Source: an uncultured Ulvibacter sp.
GTDB lineage: Bacteria > Bacteroidota > Bacteroidia > Flavobacteriales > Flavobacteriaceae
NCBI GenBank assembly: GCA_938083445.1
Contig: CALKCP010000023.1
Location: 16,059-80,058 of the forward strand
Direction of reading: 5' to 3'
Length of the DNA: 64,000 nt
A program made the translations under genes and the position numbers. Position 1 is the stretch's first letter; the number at the start of each line of letters is the position of its first letter. Under the pieces are notes generated by a model, which had not been told where the DNA came from, did not search any database, and worked only from the letters and a program-made list of their open reading frames with translations. Of the stretch, positions 1 through 9,267 are shown piece by piece.

Positions 1-196
1 TATCAATTCGGCTCCGATTTGCCTTTTTAAAACTTCCTTTGAAAATAAAAGGAATTTCAAGTCGGTCGGTGATTGAGAGGATTTTCTCTGCAATAGCCAT
101 CGCCATGTCTTCTCCTTCAATCGCGCAGGGTCCTGCTAGAAGAAAGAAGTTGTTTGAATTAGTATGTTTTATCTTCGGAATTAGATCGAGATTCAT
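1..196 (-). CDS. kdsA: 3-deoxy-8-phosphooctulonate synthase (KDO-8-P synthase), N-terminal part
   Basis: This is the first 65 codons of a minus-strand gene whose remainder lies left of base 1. The translation contains [20 protein letters not shown] followed by [16 protein letters not shown], which are the N-terminal signature blocks of KdsA. In this family the enzyme condenses phosphoenolpyruvate with arabinose-5-phosphate to give KDO-8-phosphate, the precursor of the lipopolysaccharide inner core, in the cytoplasm. The start is the ATG read from 196 to 194, 19 bases after a good -7 box (215-222). It is divergent from typA. The identity is strong despite the truncation by the window edge; nothing suggests that the gene itself is broken. 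Confidence 0.9.
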   Translation of the reverse strand, partial: MNLDLIPKIKHTNSNNFFLLAGPCAIEGEDMAMAIAEKILSITDRLEIPFIFKGSFKKANRSRID

Positions 197-214
197 AGGT
201 ATGTCTTGGAGCAG

Positions 215-222
215 CAAAGATA
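215..222 (-). promoter_or_regulatory. Putative kdsA promoter, -7 box
   Basis: On the minus strand this reads TATCTTTG, a perfect match to the Bacteroidota -7 consensus TAnnTTTG. Transcription would start a few bases downstream, leaving a leader of about 10 bases before the kdsA ATG. No exact -33 TTTG is visible at the expected distance, so the call rests on the -7 element and its position. Confidence 0.5.
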
Positions 223-362
223 GTAATTATTATTCCTTTGATGGTTTTTTGATTGGACAGGATTAGAAAGGTGTAACACAGATATGATGTGGTCTGGGTG
301 TTCGAGATTTACTTGCCTTAGCACTTCTGAAGATCGGCGACAGTCTAAATCTGCGTTAGGGA

Positions 363-412
363 CCTGCCATCCGGCAGGCTGTTAGCAGCGGCATCTCCCG
401 ATTGGAATCGGG
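363..412. repeat. Pair of short palindromes in the kdsA-typA intergenic region
   Basis: Bases 197-662 contain no gene that I can support. Within them are two hairpins: CCTGCC/GGCAGG with a 4-base loop (363-378) and CCCGATT/AATCGGG with a 2-base loop (397-412). The surrounding GC-rich wording, including a segment near 420-435 reading agcgaatagcccgaccc, resembles the dispersed intergenic repeats common in flavobacterial genomes. That is recollection of style and not a search result. They could also terminate or stabilise divergent transcripts, but no T-run follows them. Confidence 0.45.
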
Positions 413-562
413 GATATAGCGAATAGCCCGACCCGAAAATTTGCTAGGACTGTCATGTTTTTATAGATTCAACCTTCTTGAAGGTTTTAAAAGGGATGCG
501 CTCAAATACAGACGAATAAAAGATAAATATCAATAAATGTTTATAATATGGGGAATTAACAT

Positions 563-570
563 TACTTTTG
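563..570 (+). promoter_or_regulatory. Putative typA promoter, -7 box
   Basis: TACTTTTG matches TAnnTTTG exactly and lies about 93 bases upstream of the typA ATG. TGTT at 538-541 could serve as a weak -33 element at roughly the right distance. The predicted leader of about 85 bases is long for this window. Confidence 0.45.
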
Positions 571-662
571 CACGCTCGTAACTGGGAGCCAGATAAGTAG
601 CTTCCTTTTGTTACGTAAAACACTATTAATTAAACAGATACCCGTTGATTCGGGCACGTATT

Positions 663-2456
663 ATGAATATCAAGAACATCGCAATTATTGCCCACGTAGA
701 TCACGGTAAAACAACCTTGGTCGATAAGATTATGCATCACTGTAGCTTGTTTCGTGAAAACGAGCATACCGGAGACCTTATTTTGGATAATAATGATTTG
801 GAGCGTGAACGTGGAATTACGATTACTTCTAAAAACGTATCTGTAGTCTATAAAGGAACTAAAATTAATATCATTGATACTCCTGGTCACGCCGATTTTG
901 GTGGGGAGGTAGAGCGTGTATTGAACATGGCAGATGGTGTGTTATTGTTGGTGGATGCTTTCGAGGGTCCTATGCCACAAACACGATTTGTATTGCAGAA
1001 AGCGATCGATCTTGGATTGAAGCCTTGTGTTGTTATTAACAAAGTAGATAAGGAAAACTGTACTCCAGACGAAGTACATGAAGGAGTTTTTGATCTCATG
1101 TTTGAACTTGGTGCTGAAGAATGGCAATTAGATTTTCCAACCGTTTATGGTTCGGCGAAGCATAATTGGATGAGTGATGACTGGAAAGATGAAACTGAAA
1201 ATATCGAGCCGTTATTAGATATGGTTCTTGCACACATACCAGATCCAAAAATTGAAGAAGGGACACCTCAATTATTAATTACTTCTTTAGATTTTTCTTC
1301 TTTTACAGGACGAATCGCGATTGGTAGATTACAAAGAGGAGAGTTAAAAGAAGGAATGCAAGTTGCGTTGGTGAAACGTGATGGAAAAATTCAAAAAGCA
1401 AAAATTAAAGAACTTCACACTTTTGAAGGGCTAGGGCGTAGAAAAGTAGCTTCTGTGAAAGCAGGTGATATTTGTGCATTGGTAGGAATCGAAGGCTTTG
1501 AAATTGGTGATACTATCGCCGATCTTGAGAATCCTGAAGGTTTAAAGACTATTGCTATTGATGAGCCAACAATGAGTATGTTGTTTACAATTAACGATTC
1601 TCCTTTCTTCGGAAAAGATGGAAAGTTTGTAACGTCAAGACATATTAGAGAGCGCTTGGAAAGAGAGCTTGAGAAGAACTTAGCTTTACGCATGGAACCT
1701 ACAGATAGTGCCGACAAATTTATGGTGTTTGGTCGTGGGGTACTGCATTTATCAGTTCTTATTGAAACAATGAGACGTGAAGGATATGAACTTCAAATTG
1801 GACAACCACAAGTAATCATCAAGGAAATTGATGGTGTTAAATGTGAGCCAGTGGAAGAAATGACGATCGACTTACCAGAAACAGTAAGTGGAACTGCTAT
1901 TAACATGGTTACCATACGAAAAGGTGAAATGTTAAGCATGGAAGGAAAGGGAGAACGTATGATTTGTAAATTCCAAATTCCATCTCGTGGGATTATCGGA
2001 ATGCGTAATCAACTATTAACTGCTACCGCCGGGGAAGCGATCATGACACATAGATTTTTAGAGTACCAACCTTTAAAAGGGGGTATTCCTGAAAGACAAA
2101 ATGGAAGTTTAGTTTCTATGGAGAATGGTGCTGCGATTCCTTATTCTATTGATAAATTACAAGATAGAGGACGTTTCTTTGTAAATCCGAATGAGGATAT
2201 CTACGAAGGACAGGTGATTGGTGAAAACACACGTCAAGACGATATGACTGTGAACATCACCAAAACGAAGAAAATGAGTAATGTACGTTCTTCTGGAGCG
2301 GATGATAAAGCGAAGATTGTTCCTGCTATCAAGTTCTCATTGGAGGAGGCTTTAGAGTATATTCAGAAAGATGAATATGTTGAGGTAACGCCAAAACATT
2401 TACGTCTTCGTAAAGTTTACTTGAAAGAAACAGATCGAAAGAGAAATAAAATGTAA
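663..2456 (+). CDS. typA: Ribosome-associated translational GTPase TypA/BipA
   Basis: TypA is a GTPase of the EF-G/LepA class that binds 70S ribosomes and aids ribosome assembly and stress-related translation. The protein of 597 residues has the usual family length. G1 is AHVDHGKTT (residues 10-18), the G2 region is RERGITI, G3 is DTPGHADF and G4 is NKVDKE. The C-terminal part carries the family blocks around IPSRGIIGMRNQLLTAT and GGIPERQNGSLV. The ATG at 663 was chosen because MNIKNIAIIAHVDHG is the normal family start; an in-frame TTG at 645 would add only six residues. The gene stands alone, followed directly by a strong terminator. Confidence is high. Confidence 0.97.
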   Translation: MNIKNIAIIAHVDHGKTTLVDKIMHHCSLFRENEHTGDLILDNNDLERERGITITSKNVSVVYKGTKINIIDTPGHADFGGEVERVLNMADGVLLLVDAFEGPMPQTRFVLQKAIDLGLKPCVVINKVDKENCTPDEVHEGVFDLMFELGAEEWQLDFPTVYGSAKHNWMSDDWKDETENIEPLLDMVLAHIPDPKIEEGTPQLLITSLDFSSFTGRIAIGRLQRGELKEGMQVALVKRDGKIQKAKIKELHTFEGLGRRKVASVKAGDICALVGIEGFEIGDTIADLENPEGLKTIAIDEPTMSMLFTINDSPFFGKDGKFVTSRHIRERLERELEKNLALRMEPTDSADKFMVFGRGVLHLSVLIETMRREGYELQIGQPQVIIKEIDGVKCEPVEEMTIDLPETVSGTAINMVTIRKGEMLSMEGKGERMICKFQIPSRGIIGMRNQLLTATAGEAIMTHRFLEYQPLKGGIPERQNGSLVSMENGAAIPYSIDKLQDRGRFFVNPNEDIYEGQVIGENTRQDDMTVNITKTKKMSNVRSSGADDKAKIVPAIKFSLEEALEYIQKDEYVEVTPKHLRLRKVYLKETDRKRNKM

Positions 2457-2460
2457 AAAA

Positions 2461-2486
2461 AATCCCGCTTTAAGCGGGATTTTTTG
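2461..2486 (+). terminator. Rho-independent terminator of typA
   Basis: The stem AATCCCGCTT pairs with AAGCGGGATT and is followed by a T-run to about 2486. It begins 4 bases after the typA stop codon, separating typA from the polysaccharide locus. Confidence 0.9.
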
Positions 2487-2614
2487 TTTCTAGTGCGTTT
2501 TAATAGTCTTAGGTTTTGATAAGATTATTTGTATTTGCACCTATAAAATGCTTGCTTTTTTGTTAATTTGTGTTCGATCAGCAATGGTATTGATTGTACT
2601 TTAATTTTATTATT

Positions 2615-2818
2615 ATGATTTTTTTATATTTCGATGCGGGCACAGGCGCCATGATAGTTCAAGGATTGGTCGCAGCTGCAGCGGGAATTATTCTTTTTTC
2701 AAAAGGCATTATGTATAAGGTGAAATCTTTTTTAGGCTTGATGAAAGAAGAGGAGGATACGTACGATTCGATAGATGTTGAAGAGAAAGACAACGGAGCC
2801 AATGACAAGGGAAAGTAA
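2615..2818 (+). CDS. Small membrane protein of the (D)xGTG..IQ type, first gene of the polysaccharide run
   Basis: A 67-residue protein begins MIFLYFDAGTGAMIVQ, followed by a glycine/alanine-rich hydrophobic stretch (about residues 14-30), a basic segment (MYKVKSFLG) and an acidic tail. The pattern resembles short proteins of the LDPGTGSxLIQ kind that I recall being encoded next to sulfatase-fold and glycosylation genes; that link is from memory. No enzymatic motif is visible and the function is unknown. The ATG at 2615 puts the motif at the N-terminus; a TTG at 2594 is also in frame. The end overlaps the next gene by 17 bases, suggesting translational coupling with the methyltransferase. Confidence 0.75.
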   Translation: MIFLYFDAGTGAMIVQGLVAAAAGIILFSKGIMYKVKSFLGLMKEEEDTYDSIDVEEKDNGANDKGK

Positions 2819-4199
2819 TTTTGCTCACCAGGCATCTTTCCGGGATCCTTCAGGCTATATGTTCTATGATGGTGCTATTTTACGAAGAGCCATCAATCCA
2901 ATTTATTTTCCGCAGTATACTAAATTAAAAGAGACTGGCTTTTTCGCCACACTTATTGACAAGGGATTGCTTATTTCCCATGAAGAGACGTCGGTTAGTA
3001 AAGAGCAAATAATACTTACTCCTGAGAAAATTCCTTTTATAACGAACCCATACGAATGGAGTTTTGAGCAATTTAAACACGCTGCGCTTCATACGTTAAA
3101 GCTGCAAAAATACGCCTTATCTCAAGGGTTTATTTTAAAAGACGCCTCTGCCTATAATATTACTTTTCATAAGGGAAGACCTGTTTTTATAGATACTTTG
3201 TCTTTCGATTTTTACGAAGAAAATACTCCTTGGAGAGCCTATAAACAGTTTATTACACACTTTTTTGGCCCACTCGTTTTGGCAAAATATCACGGCACCG
3301 ACATCTTTAAAATGATGCAGACGCATATTGACGGGATTCCCGTGAAGTTGATTGCGTCTATGCTGCCGAAGAAAACAAAATTAAGTTCTACTTTGTTTAC
3401 CAATATTCATTTGTTGGCTAAGATGGAAAGTAAGCATAAAGAGGATTATAAAGCCGAAACTAAAATTGCGAATCTTTCTAGAAAAGCACAAAATAACATT
3501 CTTGATAATTTGTTTAATTACATCAAAAATTTAAAGTTAAACGAGGCAACGGAGTGGGGAGATTATTATACCAAAACAAATTATGAAGCTGCTGCCTTCG
3601 ATGCCAAGAAGGAGCTCATTAAAGAGTGGACAACTGCATTAAATCCTCAAAAACTAATTGATGTAGGAGGGAATGATGGAACCTTTGCAAGGACCGTCTT
3701 AGATAAGGTGCCTCATGTCATTGTTACCGATATTGATAGTAATTCGGTAGATCATAATTACAGGCAGCTGCAAAAAAACAAGGAAACAAACATGCTTCCA
3801 TTTGTTTGTGATGTGTTGCAACCCGCTCCGGGAGTTGGTTTTAATAATACCGAAAGAGCTTCGTTAATTGAAAGACTAAAAGAGTATGCGCCAGATGTAA
3901 CACTGGCACTCGCCTTAATACATCACATTACATTATCGGGCAATGTTCCGTTTGAGAAATCGGCCGAATTCTTCGCTACATTTTCTAAGCATTTAATCAT
4001 TGAATTTCCAAAGAGAGACGATTCATGGGCAGAATCACTTTTGGTGCGTAAGAGAGAATTTATAAATCACTTCGATTTTTACAACGAGACGAATTTTGAA
4101 GCTGGCTTTCAACAATACTTTACTTTAGAAAAAAAAGAGACGGTTGCTGGAACCAAAAGAGTTCTTTATTTGTTTAAAACGAAAGGCTATGGAGGATAA
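2802..4199 (+). CDS. Class I SAM-dependent methyltransferase with long N-terminal extension
   Basis: The last third has a Rossmann methyltransferase core. Motif I is LIDVGGNDGTFA (near residue 285), then an acidic strand end VIVTDIDSN, and later LALALIHHIT, which resembles the motif before strand 5. The first 270 residues form a separate conserved-looking domain (for example KDASAYNITF and FIDTLSFDFY), so this is a two-domain protein of 465 residues. The substrate is unknown; the context suggests modification of a glycan or of its carrier. The ATG at 2802 was preferred; an in-frame ATG at 2775 would give a 44-base overlap. It overlaps the next gene by 11 bases. Confidence 0.8.
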   Translation: MTRESNFAHQASFRDPSGYMFYDGAILRRAINPIYFPQYTKLKETGFFATLIDKGLLISHEETSVSKEQIILTPEKIPFITNPYEWSFEQFKHAALHTLKLQKYALSQGFILKDASAYNITFHKGRPVFIDTLSFDFYEENTPWRAYKQFITHFFGPLVLAKYHGTDIFKMMQTHIDGIPVKLIASMLPKKTKLSSTLFTNIHLLAKMESKHKEDYKAETKIANLSRKAQNNILDNLFNYIKNLKLNEATEWGDYYTKTNYEAAAFDAKKELIKEWTTALNPQKLIDVGGNDGTFARTVLDKVPHVIVTDIDSNSVDHNYRQLQKNKETNMLPFVCDVLQPAPGVGFNNTERASLIERLKEYAPDVTLALALIHHITLSGNVPFEKSAEFFATFSKHLIIEFPKRDDSWAESLLVRKREFINHFDFYNETNFEAGFQQYFTLEKKETVAGTKRVLYLFKTKGYGG

Positions 4200-5691
4200 A
4201 AAAAAACAACGTTTTTTATTTTCTAAGCATCCTATATTTTATCCAATTCTGGCGGCCGTTGCTGCCGGAACCTATCCAATAATATTTTATTTCTCTAATA
4301 ATTTTACACTAGCTAATACGTGGGGGCATTTGCGCTTTTTTACGTTCTTTTATATTGTAGTTCCCAGTGTTGTCTTTGTGCTGGCTGTCAAAATATCTCA
4401 AGCTAAAGTTTTCAGTAAATGGCAGAAATACGTATTACCGTTGTTAAACCTGTTTACGTTTTTTTTCTTAATGGAGTTGTCTGTTTATACGCTCATCAAG
4501 AAAAAATTAGCAGTGCTTCTTCTTCTTTTAGCAATCATTTTGACCCTTTTTCTTTATAAGCAATTGAAAAAGATACTCATTATGCAATTTGTCTTGGCTG
4601 GCATTGGCCTTGTCGCTTTAATACAGGCAGTCGCTTATGTACCCGCTTTTCAAGAGGACTGGCTAGACCAGCCAGATGCGATAGGAGAAGCTGTTTTTAA
4701 GAAAAAACCTAATATTTATTTTATACAGCCTGATGGTTATTCAAATTTCTCAAAGTTAGTTAAGGCCCCCTATAATGTAGATCCCAGTCTATTTGAAGAC
4801 TATTTAACCAAAAACAGTTTCAAGAATTATCCTAATTTTAGAAGTAATTATGCTTCAACCTTGTCCTCTAATAGTTCTGTTTTTATGATGAAACATCATT
4901 ACTATGGCACCATTGGTAGTGGGTCAGGACTTAGTGAGGCGTTAAACGCCAGAAATGTTATTATTTCTAAAAATACGGTGCTAGATGTTTTTAAGAATAA
5001 TGGATACAAAACACATTTTATTTCTGAAACTCCCTATTTGTTATTGAATAGGCCGACTTTGGGCTACGATTATACTAATTATAAGTTGAATGACATTGCT
5101 TATATCAACACCGGTTTTAATAGTCACAGAGATGTGTTTTTGGATTTAAAAGAGAATATAAAAAATACCGACGATACGCCAATGTTCTTTTTCGTCGAGT
5201 TTATTCGTCCGGGACATATAAGAAATAATAAGATTGATTCTAGAGGCGCAGAAGGTGAGCGGGAAAAATGGTTGGAATTATTGGAACAATCAAATGAGAA
5301 GCTAACAGAATTAATTGACCTAATTAAAGAAAAAGACCCAAATAGTTTAGTAGTTATTTTAGCAGATCATGGGGGCTATGTGGGGTTAAACTATGCCGGT
5401 GAAATGTATAAAAAAATGACCGATGAAGATTTGATAAATTCCATTTTCACTGCGCAACTCTCTATTCATTGGCCAAATAATGAGATATTTACTGGAGATA
5501 AATATTTAAAATCTTCTGTCAATGTTTTTCGAGTTCTATTTTCATACTTGACAGAAGAGAATAAATATCTTGAACACTTGCAGGATAATAGCAGCTATAT
5601 TATCTTGAAAGAAGATGCCCCCGAGGGCGTTTATAGGTATATTAATGACTCAGGTGAAGTTGTTTTCAAAAAGCACAATCTAGAACCTTAA
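4189..5691 (+). CDS. Membrane-anchored sulfatase/alkaline-phosphatase-fold protein
   Basis: The 500-residue protein has about five membrane segments in its first 150 residues (roughly 12-35, 45-66, 78-98, 104-120 and 127-147) and a soluble domain from about residue 170. That domain starts KPNIYFIQPDGYSNF and contains LVVILADHGGY near residue 395, the metal-site pattern of sulfatase-superfamily proteins. Serine/threonine-rich YASTLSSNSSV is at the place where the nucleophile usually lies. The layout matches lipoteichoic-acid-synthase-like and phosphoethanolamine or phosphoglycerol transferases, so transfer of a phospho-group to a surface glycan is plausible. Sulfatase activity is less likely because no CxPxR motif is visible. 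Start ATG 4189 overlaps the upstream gene. Confidence 0.78.
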   Translation: MEDKKKQRFLFSKHPIFYPILAAVAAGTYPIIFYFSNNFTLANTWGHLRFFTFFYIVVPSVVFVLAVKISQAKVFSKWQKYVLPLLNLFTFFFLMELSVYTLIKKKLAVLLLLLAIILTLFLYKQLKKILIMQFVLAGIGLVALIQAVAYVPAFQEDWLDQPDAIGEAVFKKKPNIYFIQPDGYSNFSKLVKAPYNVDPSLFEDYLTKNSFKNYPNFRSNYASTLSSNSSVFMMKHHYYGTIGSGSGLSEALNARNVIISKNTVLDVFKNNGYKTHFISETPYLLLNRPTLGYDYTNYKLNDIAYINTGFNSHRDVFLDLKENIKNTDDTPMFFFVEFIRPGHIRNNKIDSRGAEGEREKWLELLEQSNEKLTELIDLIKEKDPNSLVVILADHGGYVGLNYAGEMYKKMTDEDLINSIFTAQLSIHWPNNEIFTGDKYLKSSVNVFRVLFSYLTEENKYLEHLQDNSSYIILKEDAPEGVYRYINDSGEVVFKKHNLEP

Positions 5692-5803
5692 AGTTTCTTT
5701 AGGGAAAGGTACTGCGATTCCTTACAGGTATAAGTGTTTAATTGTTTTGTGTAAGTGGCACATAAAACTAAAAAAAAAATTAGCTTTACACCTAGCTTTC
5801 TAA

Positions 5804-6817
5804 ATGCAGCGATTCTTGAACACGAATACTACACATACAAAAACTTCTATAACGGTTAGAAAATACAAGTCGCAGGACAAACTAATGTGGGACACTTTTG
5901 TTACACAGGCCAAGAATGCAACTTTTTTATTTTCTAGAGATTTTATCGCGTACCACAAAAATAGATTTACAGATTATTCGCTTCTTATTTTTAAAGAGGC
6001 ATCTTTAGTTGGTGTGGTCCCCGCGAATCTAGAGGGAGATAAGCTCTATTCTCACCAAGGTCTTACCTATGGAGGATTGGTTCTAAATGGGAAGTCAAAA
6101 TTAGAAGATGTAAGCGACTATTTTACTGCCGTATTGTCTTTTCTACATTCGGAAGGAATCGATTCGTTACTTGTAAAATCACTTCCAACAATTTATCACC
6201 TTCTGCCTAGCGACGAATTGCAATACCTTCTTTTTATTGCGGAAGCAAAGCTAGTGCGAACAGATGTTTCTAGCACTATTGAACTGGCTCATGCGCTGAA
6301 AATTAAATCCAATCGGATGGAAGGGGTGAAGAAAGCGAAAAAGCAAAACCTAAGAATTATTGAAGGCGTGGCCTTTGATGAATTTTGGAATGAAATTCTA
6401 GTTCCAAACCTAAAGGAACGACATCATACAGCACCTGTTCACTCTTTGGATGAAATAAAAGAGTTAAATTTAAGTTTTCCTAATAGCATCCTTCAATTTA
6501 ATGTGTACGATGGAAATAAAATAGTAGCGGGAGCAACGATTTTTGAAACAAAAAATGTGGCACATGTGCAGTATATTTCGGCCAATGCCGATAAACAAAC
6601 TTTGGGAAGCTTGGATTTCTTATTTGAATATTTTATAAAAAATCGATTTGCAGATAAAAAGTACTTCGATTTTGGCACATCGAATGAAAATTTGGGTAAG
6701 AATGTAAACAAAGGTTTGCAATACTGGAAGGAATGTTTTGGAGCTAGAAGCATTGTTCATAATACCTATGAGGTGAAGACTTCTAACTACTCGAAGCTTA
6801 AAGACGTTTTTATATGA
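5804..6817 (+). CDS. FemAB/GNAT-like acyl-transfer protein
   Basis: The 337-residue protein has the double-GNAT character of FemAB-related proteins. An N-terminal block [19 protein letters not shown] is followed by [10 protein letters not shown] and [11 protein letters not shown]. The C-terminal half contains [30 protein letters not shown] and [13 protein letters not shown], all familiar from FemAB-like GNAT proteins in surface-polysaccharide loci. It may attach an amino acid or acyl group to an amino sugar, but the substrate cannot be read from sequence. Its 3' end overlaps the aminotransferase by 4 bases, so the two are probably cotranslated. About 110 bases of AT-rich sequence separate it from the preceding gene, and a promoter there is possible but not clear. 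Confidence 0.78.
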   Translation: MQRFLNTNTTHTKTSITVRKYKSQDKLMWDTFVTQAKNATFLFSRDFIAYHKNRFTDYSLLIFKEASLVGVVPANLEGDKLYSHQGLTYGGLVLNGKSKLEDVSDYFTAVLSFLHSEGIDSLLVKSLPTIYHLLPSDELQYLLFIAEAKLVRTDVSSTIELAHALKIKSNRMEGVKKAKKQNLRIIEGVAFDEFWNEILVPNLKERHHTAPVHSLDEIKELNLSFPNSILQFNVYDGNKIVAGATIFETKNVAHVQYISANADKQTLGSLDFLFEYFIKNRFADKKYFDFGTSNENLGKNVNKGLQYWKECFGARSIVHNTYEVKTSNYSKLKDVFI

Positions 6818-7914
6818 TTCCATTTATAGACCTGCATAGTATCAATCACCGCTTTGAAGAAGCATTTAAAGAGGTGTTTAAACAGTTCTTAGATTCGGGC
6901 TATTACGTCTTAGGGAAAAATGTAACGGCTTTTGAAAAAGAGTTTGCCGACTACTGTGGTACCAAGTATTGTGTTGGTGTTGCCAACGGTTTAGATGCAT
7001 TGCGCCTTATTATTGAAGCCTATAAAATTTTAGGTAAGTTGAAGAATGGCGATGAGGTTTTAGTGGCTTCGAATACCTATATAGCAACAATAATAGGCAT
7101 CAAACAAGCCGGAATGATTCCTGTATTGGTAGAGGCTGAGGCTGAGACCTTTAATTTCAATATAAAGGCCTTAGAACAAGCCATTGGCGTAAAAACCAAG
7201 GCTATCTTACCCGTACATTTGTATGGGCAACTTTCCCCAATGGAGGAAATAAATGCTTTGGCAAAGTCACATAATTTATTCGTTATAGAGGATGCAGCAC
7301 AGGGACATGGTGCTCGCAACAAAGAGGGCATTCGTGCAGGTAATTTAGGAGACGCTGCCGGGTTTAGTTTTTATCCCACAAAGAACTTAGGTGCGTTGGG
7401 AGATGGTGGTGCTGTCACCACAAATAATGAAGAATTAGCTTCAGTGATTCGTGTGCTTCGAAATTATGGTCAGTCGAAAAAATATGTTTGTGATTATGTG
7501 GGGGTCAATTCTCGGTTAGATGAAATTCAGGCGGCTTTCTTGCGAATTAAGCTTCCGAGCTTGGATGCCGATAATAATCGCAGGTCTGAAATTGCTGGGC
7601 GTTATCTTTCAGAAATTAAAAACAATAAAATTGTTCTTCCAATGTGGAAAGGCGGAGCCGATCATGTATTTCATCTGTTTGTAGTACTCGTGCAAGAACG
7701 TGATGCGTTTATAGCTTATCTTAAAAGCAATGATATTGCTACTCTTGTTCATTACCCTGTAGCCCCCCATAAGCAAAAAGCACTCTCTGAATATCATCAC
7801 CTAAAATTTCCAGTCACTGAGAAAATTCACAAGGAGATTGTGAGTATTCCAATAAGTCCTGTTTTGACGGAGACTCAAGTAAGTCGCATAATTTCAGTAT
7901 TAAATTTATACTAA
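6814..7914 (+). CDS. DegT/DnrJ/EryC1/StrS-type sugar aminotransferase (FdtB/QdtB-like)
   Basis: This PLP-dependent enzyme of 366 residues has the features of nucleotide-sugar aminotransferases: [11 protein letters not shown] for cofactor-phosphate binding, [11 protein letters not shown] with the PLP-ring aspartate, and [16 protein letters not shown], whose lysine (K190) would form the Schiff base. [20 protein letters not shown] is the usual substrate-loop region. Together with the FdtA-like ketoisomerase at 13934-14335 it suggests C3 amination of a dTDP-3-keto-6-deoxyhexose, giving dTDP-Fuc3N or dTDP-Qui3N. The C4 stereochemistry cannot be told from sequence. It overlaps the upstream gene by 4 bases, and the downstream flippase begins at the very next base. 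Confidence 0.88.
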   Translation: MIPFIDLHSINHRFEEAFKEVFKQFLDSGYYVLGKNVTAFEKEFADYCGTKYCVGVANGLDALRLIIEAYKILGKLKNGDEVLVASNTYIATIIGIKQAGMIPVLVEAEAETFNFNIKALEQAIGVKTKAILPVHLYGQLSPMEEINALAKSHNLFVIEDAAQGHGARNKEGIRAGNLGDAAGFSFYPTKNLGALGDGGAVTTNNEELASVIRVLRNYGQSKKYVCDYVGVNSRLDEIQAAFLRIKLPSLDADNNRRSEIAGRYLSEIKNNKIVLPMWKGGADHVFHLFVVLVQERDAFIAYLKSNDIATLVHYPVAPHKQKALSEYHHLKFPVTEKIHKEIVSIPISPVLTETQVSRIISVLNLY

Positions 7915-9237
7915 TTGAAAATTCCAGAGTTTATACGTAAGAACTTGCTGTTGAAGATAACTTCATTGAATACAACAGTGATTGCGATACGACTCTTTAT
8001 TTCAATATTTGTGCAACGTCTTTTAGCAGAAATGGTGGGCGAATCTGGAATTGCGAAAATTGGTCAACTTCGAAACGTATCAGAATTAATTACTTCTTTT
8101 TCTTCATTTGGTGTGTTTACGGGTGTTGTAAAGTACGTAGCCGAATACAAAGAAGATAAGAGTCAATTGCAAAAGCTGTTCTCTACTGTATTCGTGTTGA
8201 GTGTTGCAGGAATCGTCTTGTCCTTTCTTATTTTGTTCTTTTGGGCAACCCAAATAAGTGCGTATTTGTTCCTAACGGCAGACTATGCTTACCTCATAAA
8301 ACTATTGGCCGTAATTGTACCGTTTATTAGTATGTATAGAATTTTTAATGGGGTTGTCAATGGGTTGACGATGTACAAAAAGTTTGCTAAAATTGATCTG
8401 TTTTCTTACCTCGCTAGTGCTGGATTATTGGTTTGGTTTTTATTACAATATAATATAGATGGTGCCTTGATTGCAATTGTAATAACTCCGGTTATTCAGC
8501 TTTCCATGCTACTGTTTCTTTTTTTCAAGGTCCTAAGGGAATATATAAAGTTTTCTGAGCTGTCTTTTAAAGTCCCCATGCTCAATGTGCTTCTAGCATT
8601 CTCGTTAATGTCTTTTTTCTCAACGATTCTTTTAAACCTGGTTACCATAGAAATTCGTAGTATGATAACCGATCGAATTACGGAAGAAGATGCTGGTGTT
8701 TGGACGGCTATGACCTTTATCTCTAAAAACTATATGGTCTTCTCGGGCGCTTTGTTTACGTTGTATGTACTGCCAAAATTTTCTGGGATACATACGGAGC
8801 AGAAATTTAAAAAAGAACTTTTTTCAATCTATAAAACACTACTTCCCTTGTTTGGTATGGGGATGCTGGTTGTCTATTTTTTACGTGAGTACATCGTAAT
8901 ACTTATTTATCCTGGTTTTGATACCATGCTGCCCTTATTTAAATGGCAGCTCTTGGGTGATTTTATTCGTTTGGCTTCTCTGGTGCTCATGCATCAATTC
9001 TTAGCGAAAAAGTTGGTAAAGAGTTTTATCTTTTCTGAAGTCATATCTCTTGGTTTATTTTATATACTTGCACAGTACTTGATAACGCATTATGGAGTTG
9101 AAGGAGTGACCCTGGCACACTTTATCCGATACATTGTTTATTTTGCGGTTGTATTCTTTCTTATCATGCATTACTTTAACAAGCAAAGAACAACTTCGGA
9201 AAGTAATCCGAACAAGGAGGATGAAGCGCCGCTGTAA
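7915..9237 (+). CDS. Wzx-type O-antigen/oligosaccharide flippase (first copy)
   Basis: A polytopic membrane protein of 440 residues with about 10-12 hydrophobic segments, starting IPEFIRKNLLLKITSLNTTV and containing FVQRLLAEMVGESGIAKIG and GVFTGVVKYVAEYKED. This is the style of WzxE/O-antigen translocases of the MOP exporter superfamily, which flip undecaprenyl-diphosphate-linked sugar units across the inner membrane. The start is a TTG directly after the stop codon of the aminotransferase; no ATG lies nearby that would keep the conserved N-terminus. It ends in a charged cytoplasmic tail. A second, clearly different flippase gene follows after 30 bases. Confidence 0.85.
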   Translation: MKIPEFIRKNLLLKITSLNTTVIAIRLFISIFVQRLLAEMVGESGIAKIGQLRNVSELITSFSSFGVFTGVVKYVAEYKEDKSQLQKLFSTVFVLSVAGIVLSFLILFFWATQISAYLFLTADYAYLIKLLAVIVPFISMYRIFNGVVNGLTMYKKFAKIDLFSYLASAGLLVWFLLQYNIDGALIAIVITPVIQLSMLLFLFFKVLREYIKFSELSFKVPMLNVLLAFSLMSFFSTILLNLVTIEIRSMITDRITEEDAGVWTAMTFISKNYMVFSGALFTLYVLPKFSGIHTEQKFKKELFSIYKTLLPLFGMGMLVVYFLREYIVILIYPGFDTMLPLFKWQLLGDFIRLASLVLMHQFLAKKLVKSFIFSEVISLGLFYILAQYLITHYGVEGVTLAHFIRYIVYFAVVFFLIMHYFNKQRTTSESNPNKEDEAPL

Positions 9238-9267
9238 ACCTAATAATGTGAGAATTTAAACGTCTGA

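Noticed and set aside
39..266. A 75-codon plus-strand open frame
   Set aside because: It lies antisense to kdsA, whose minus-strand translation has clear family motifs.
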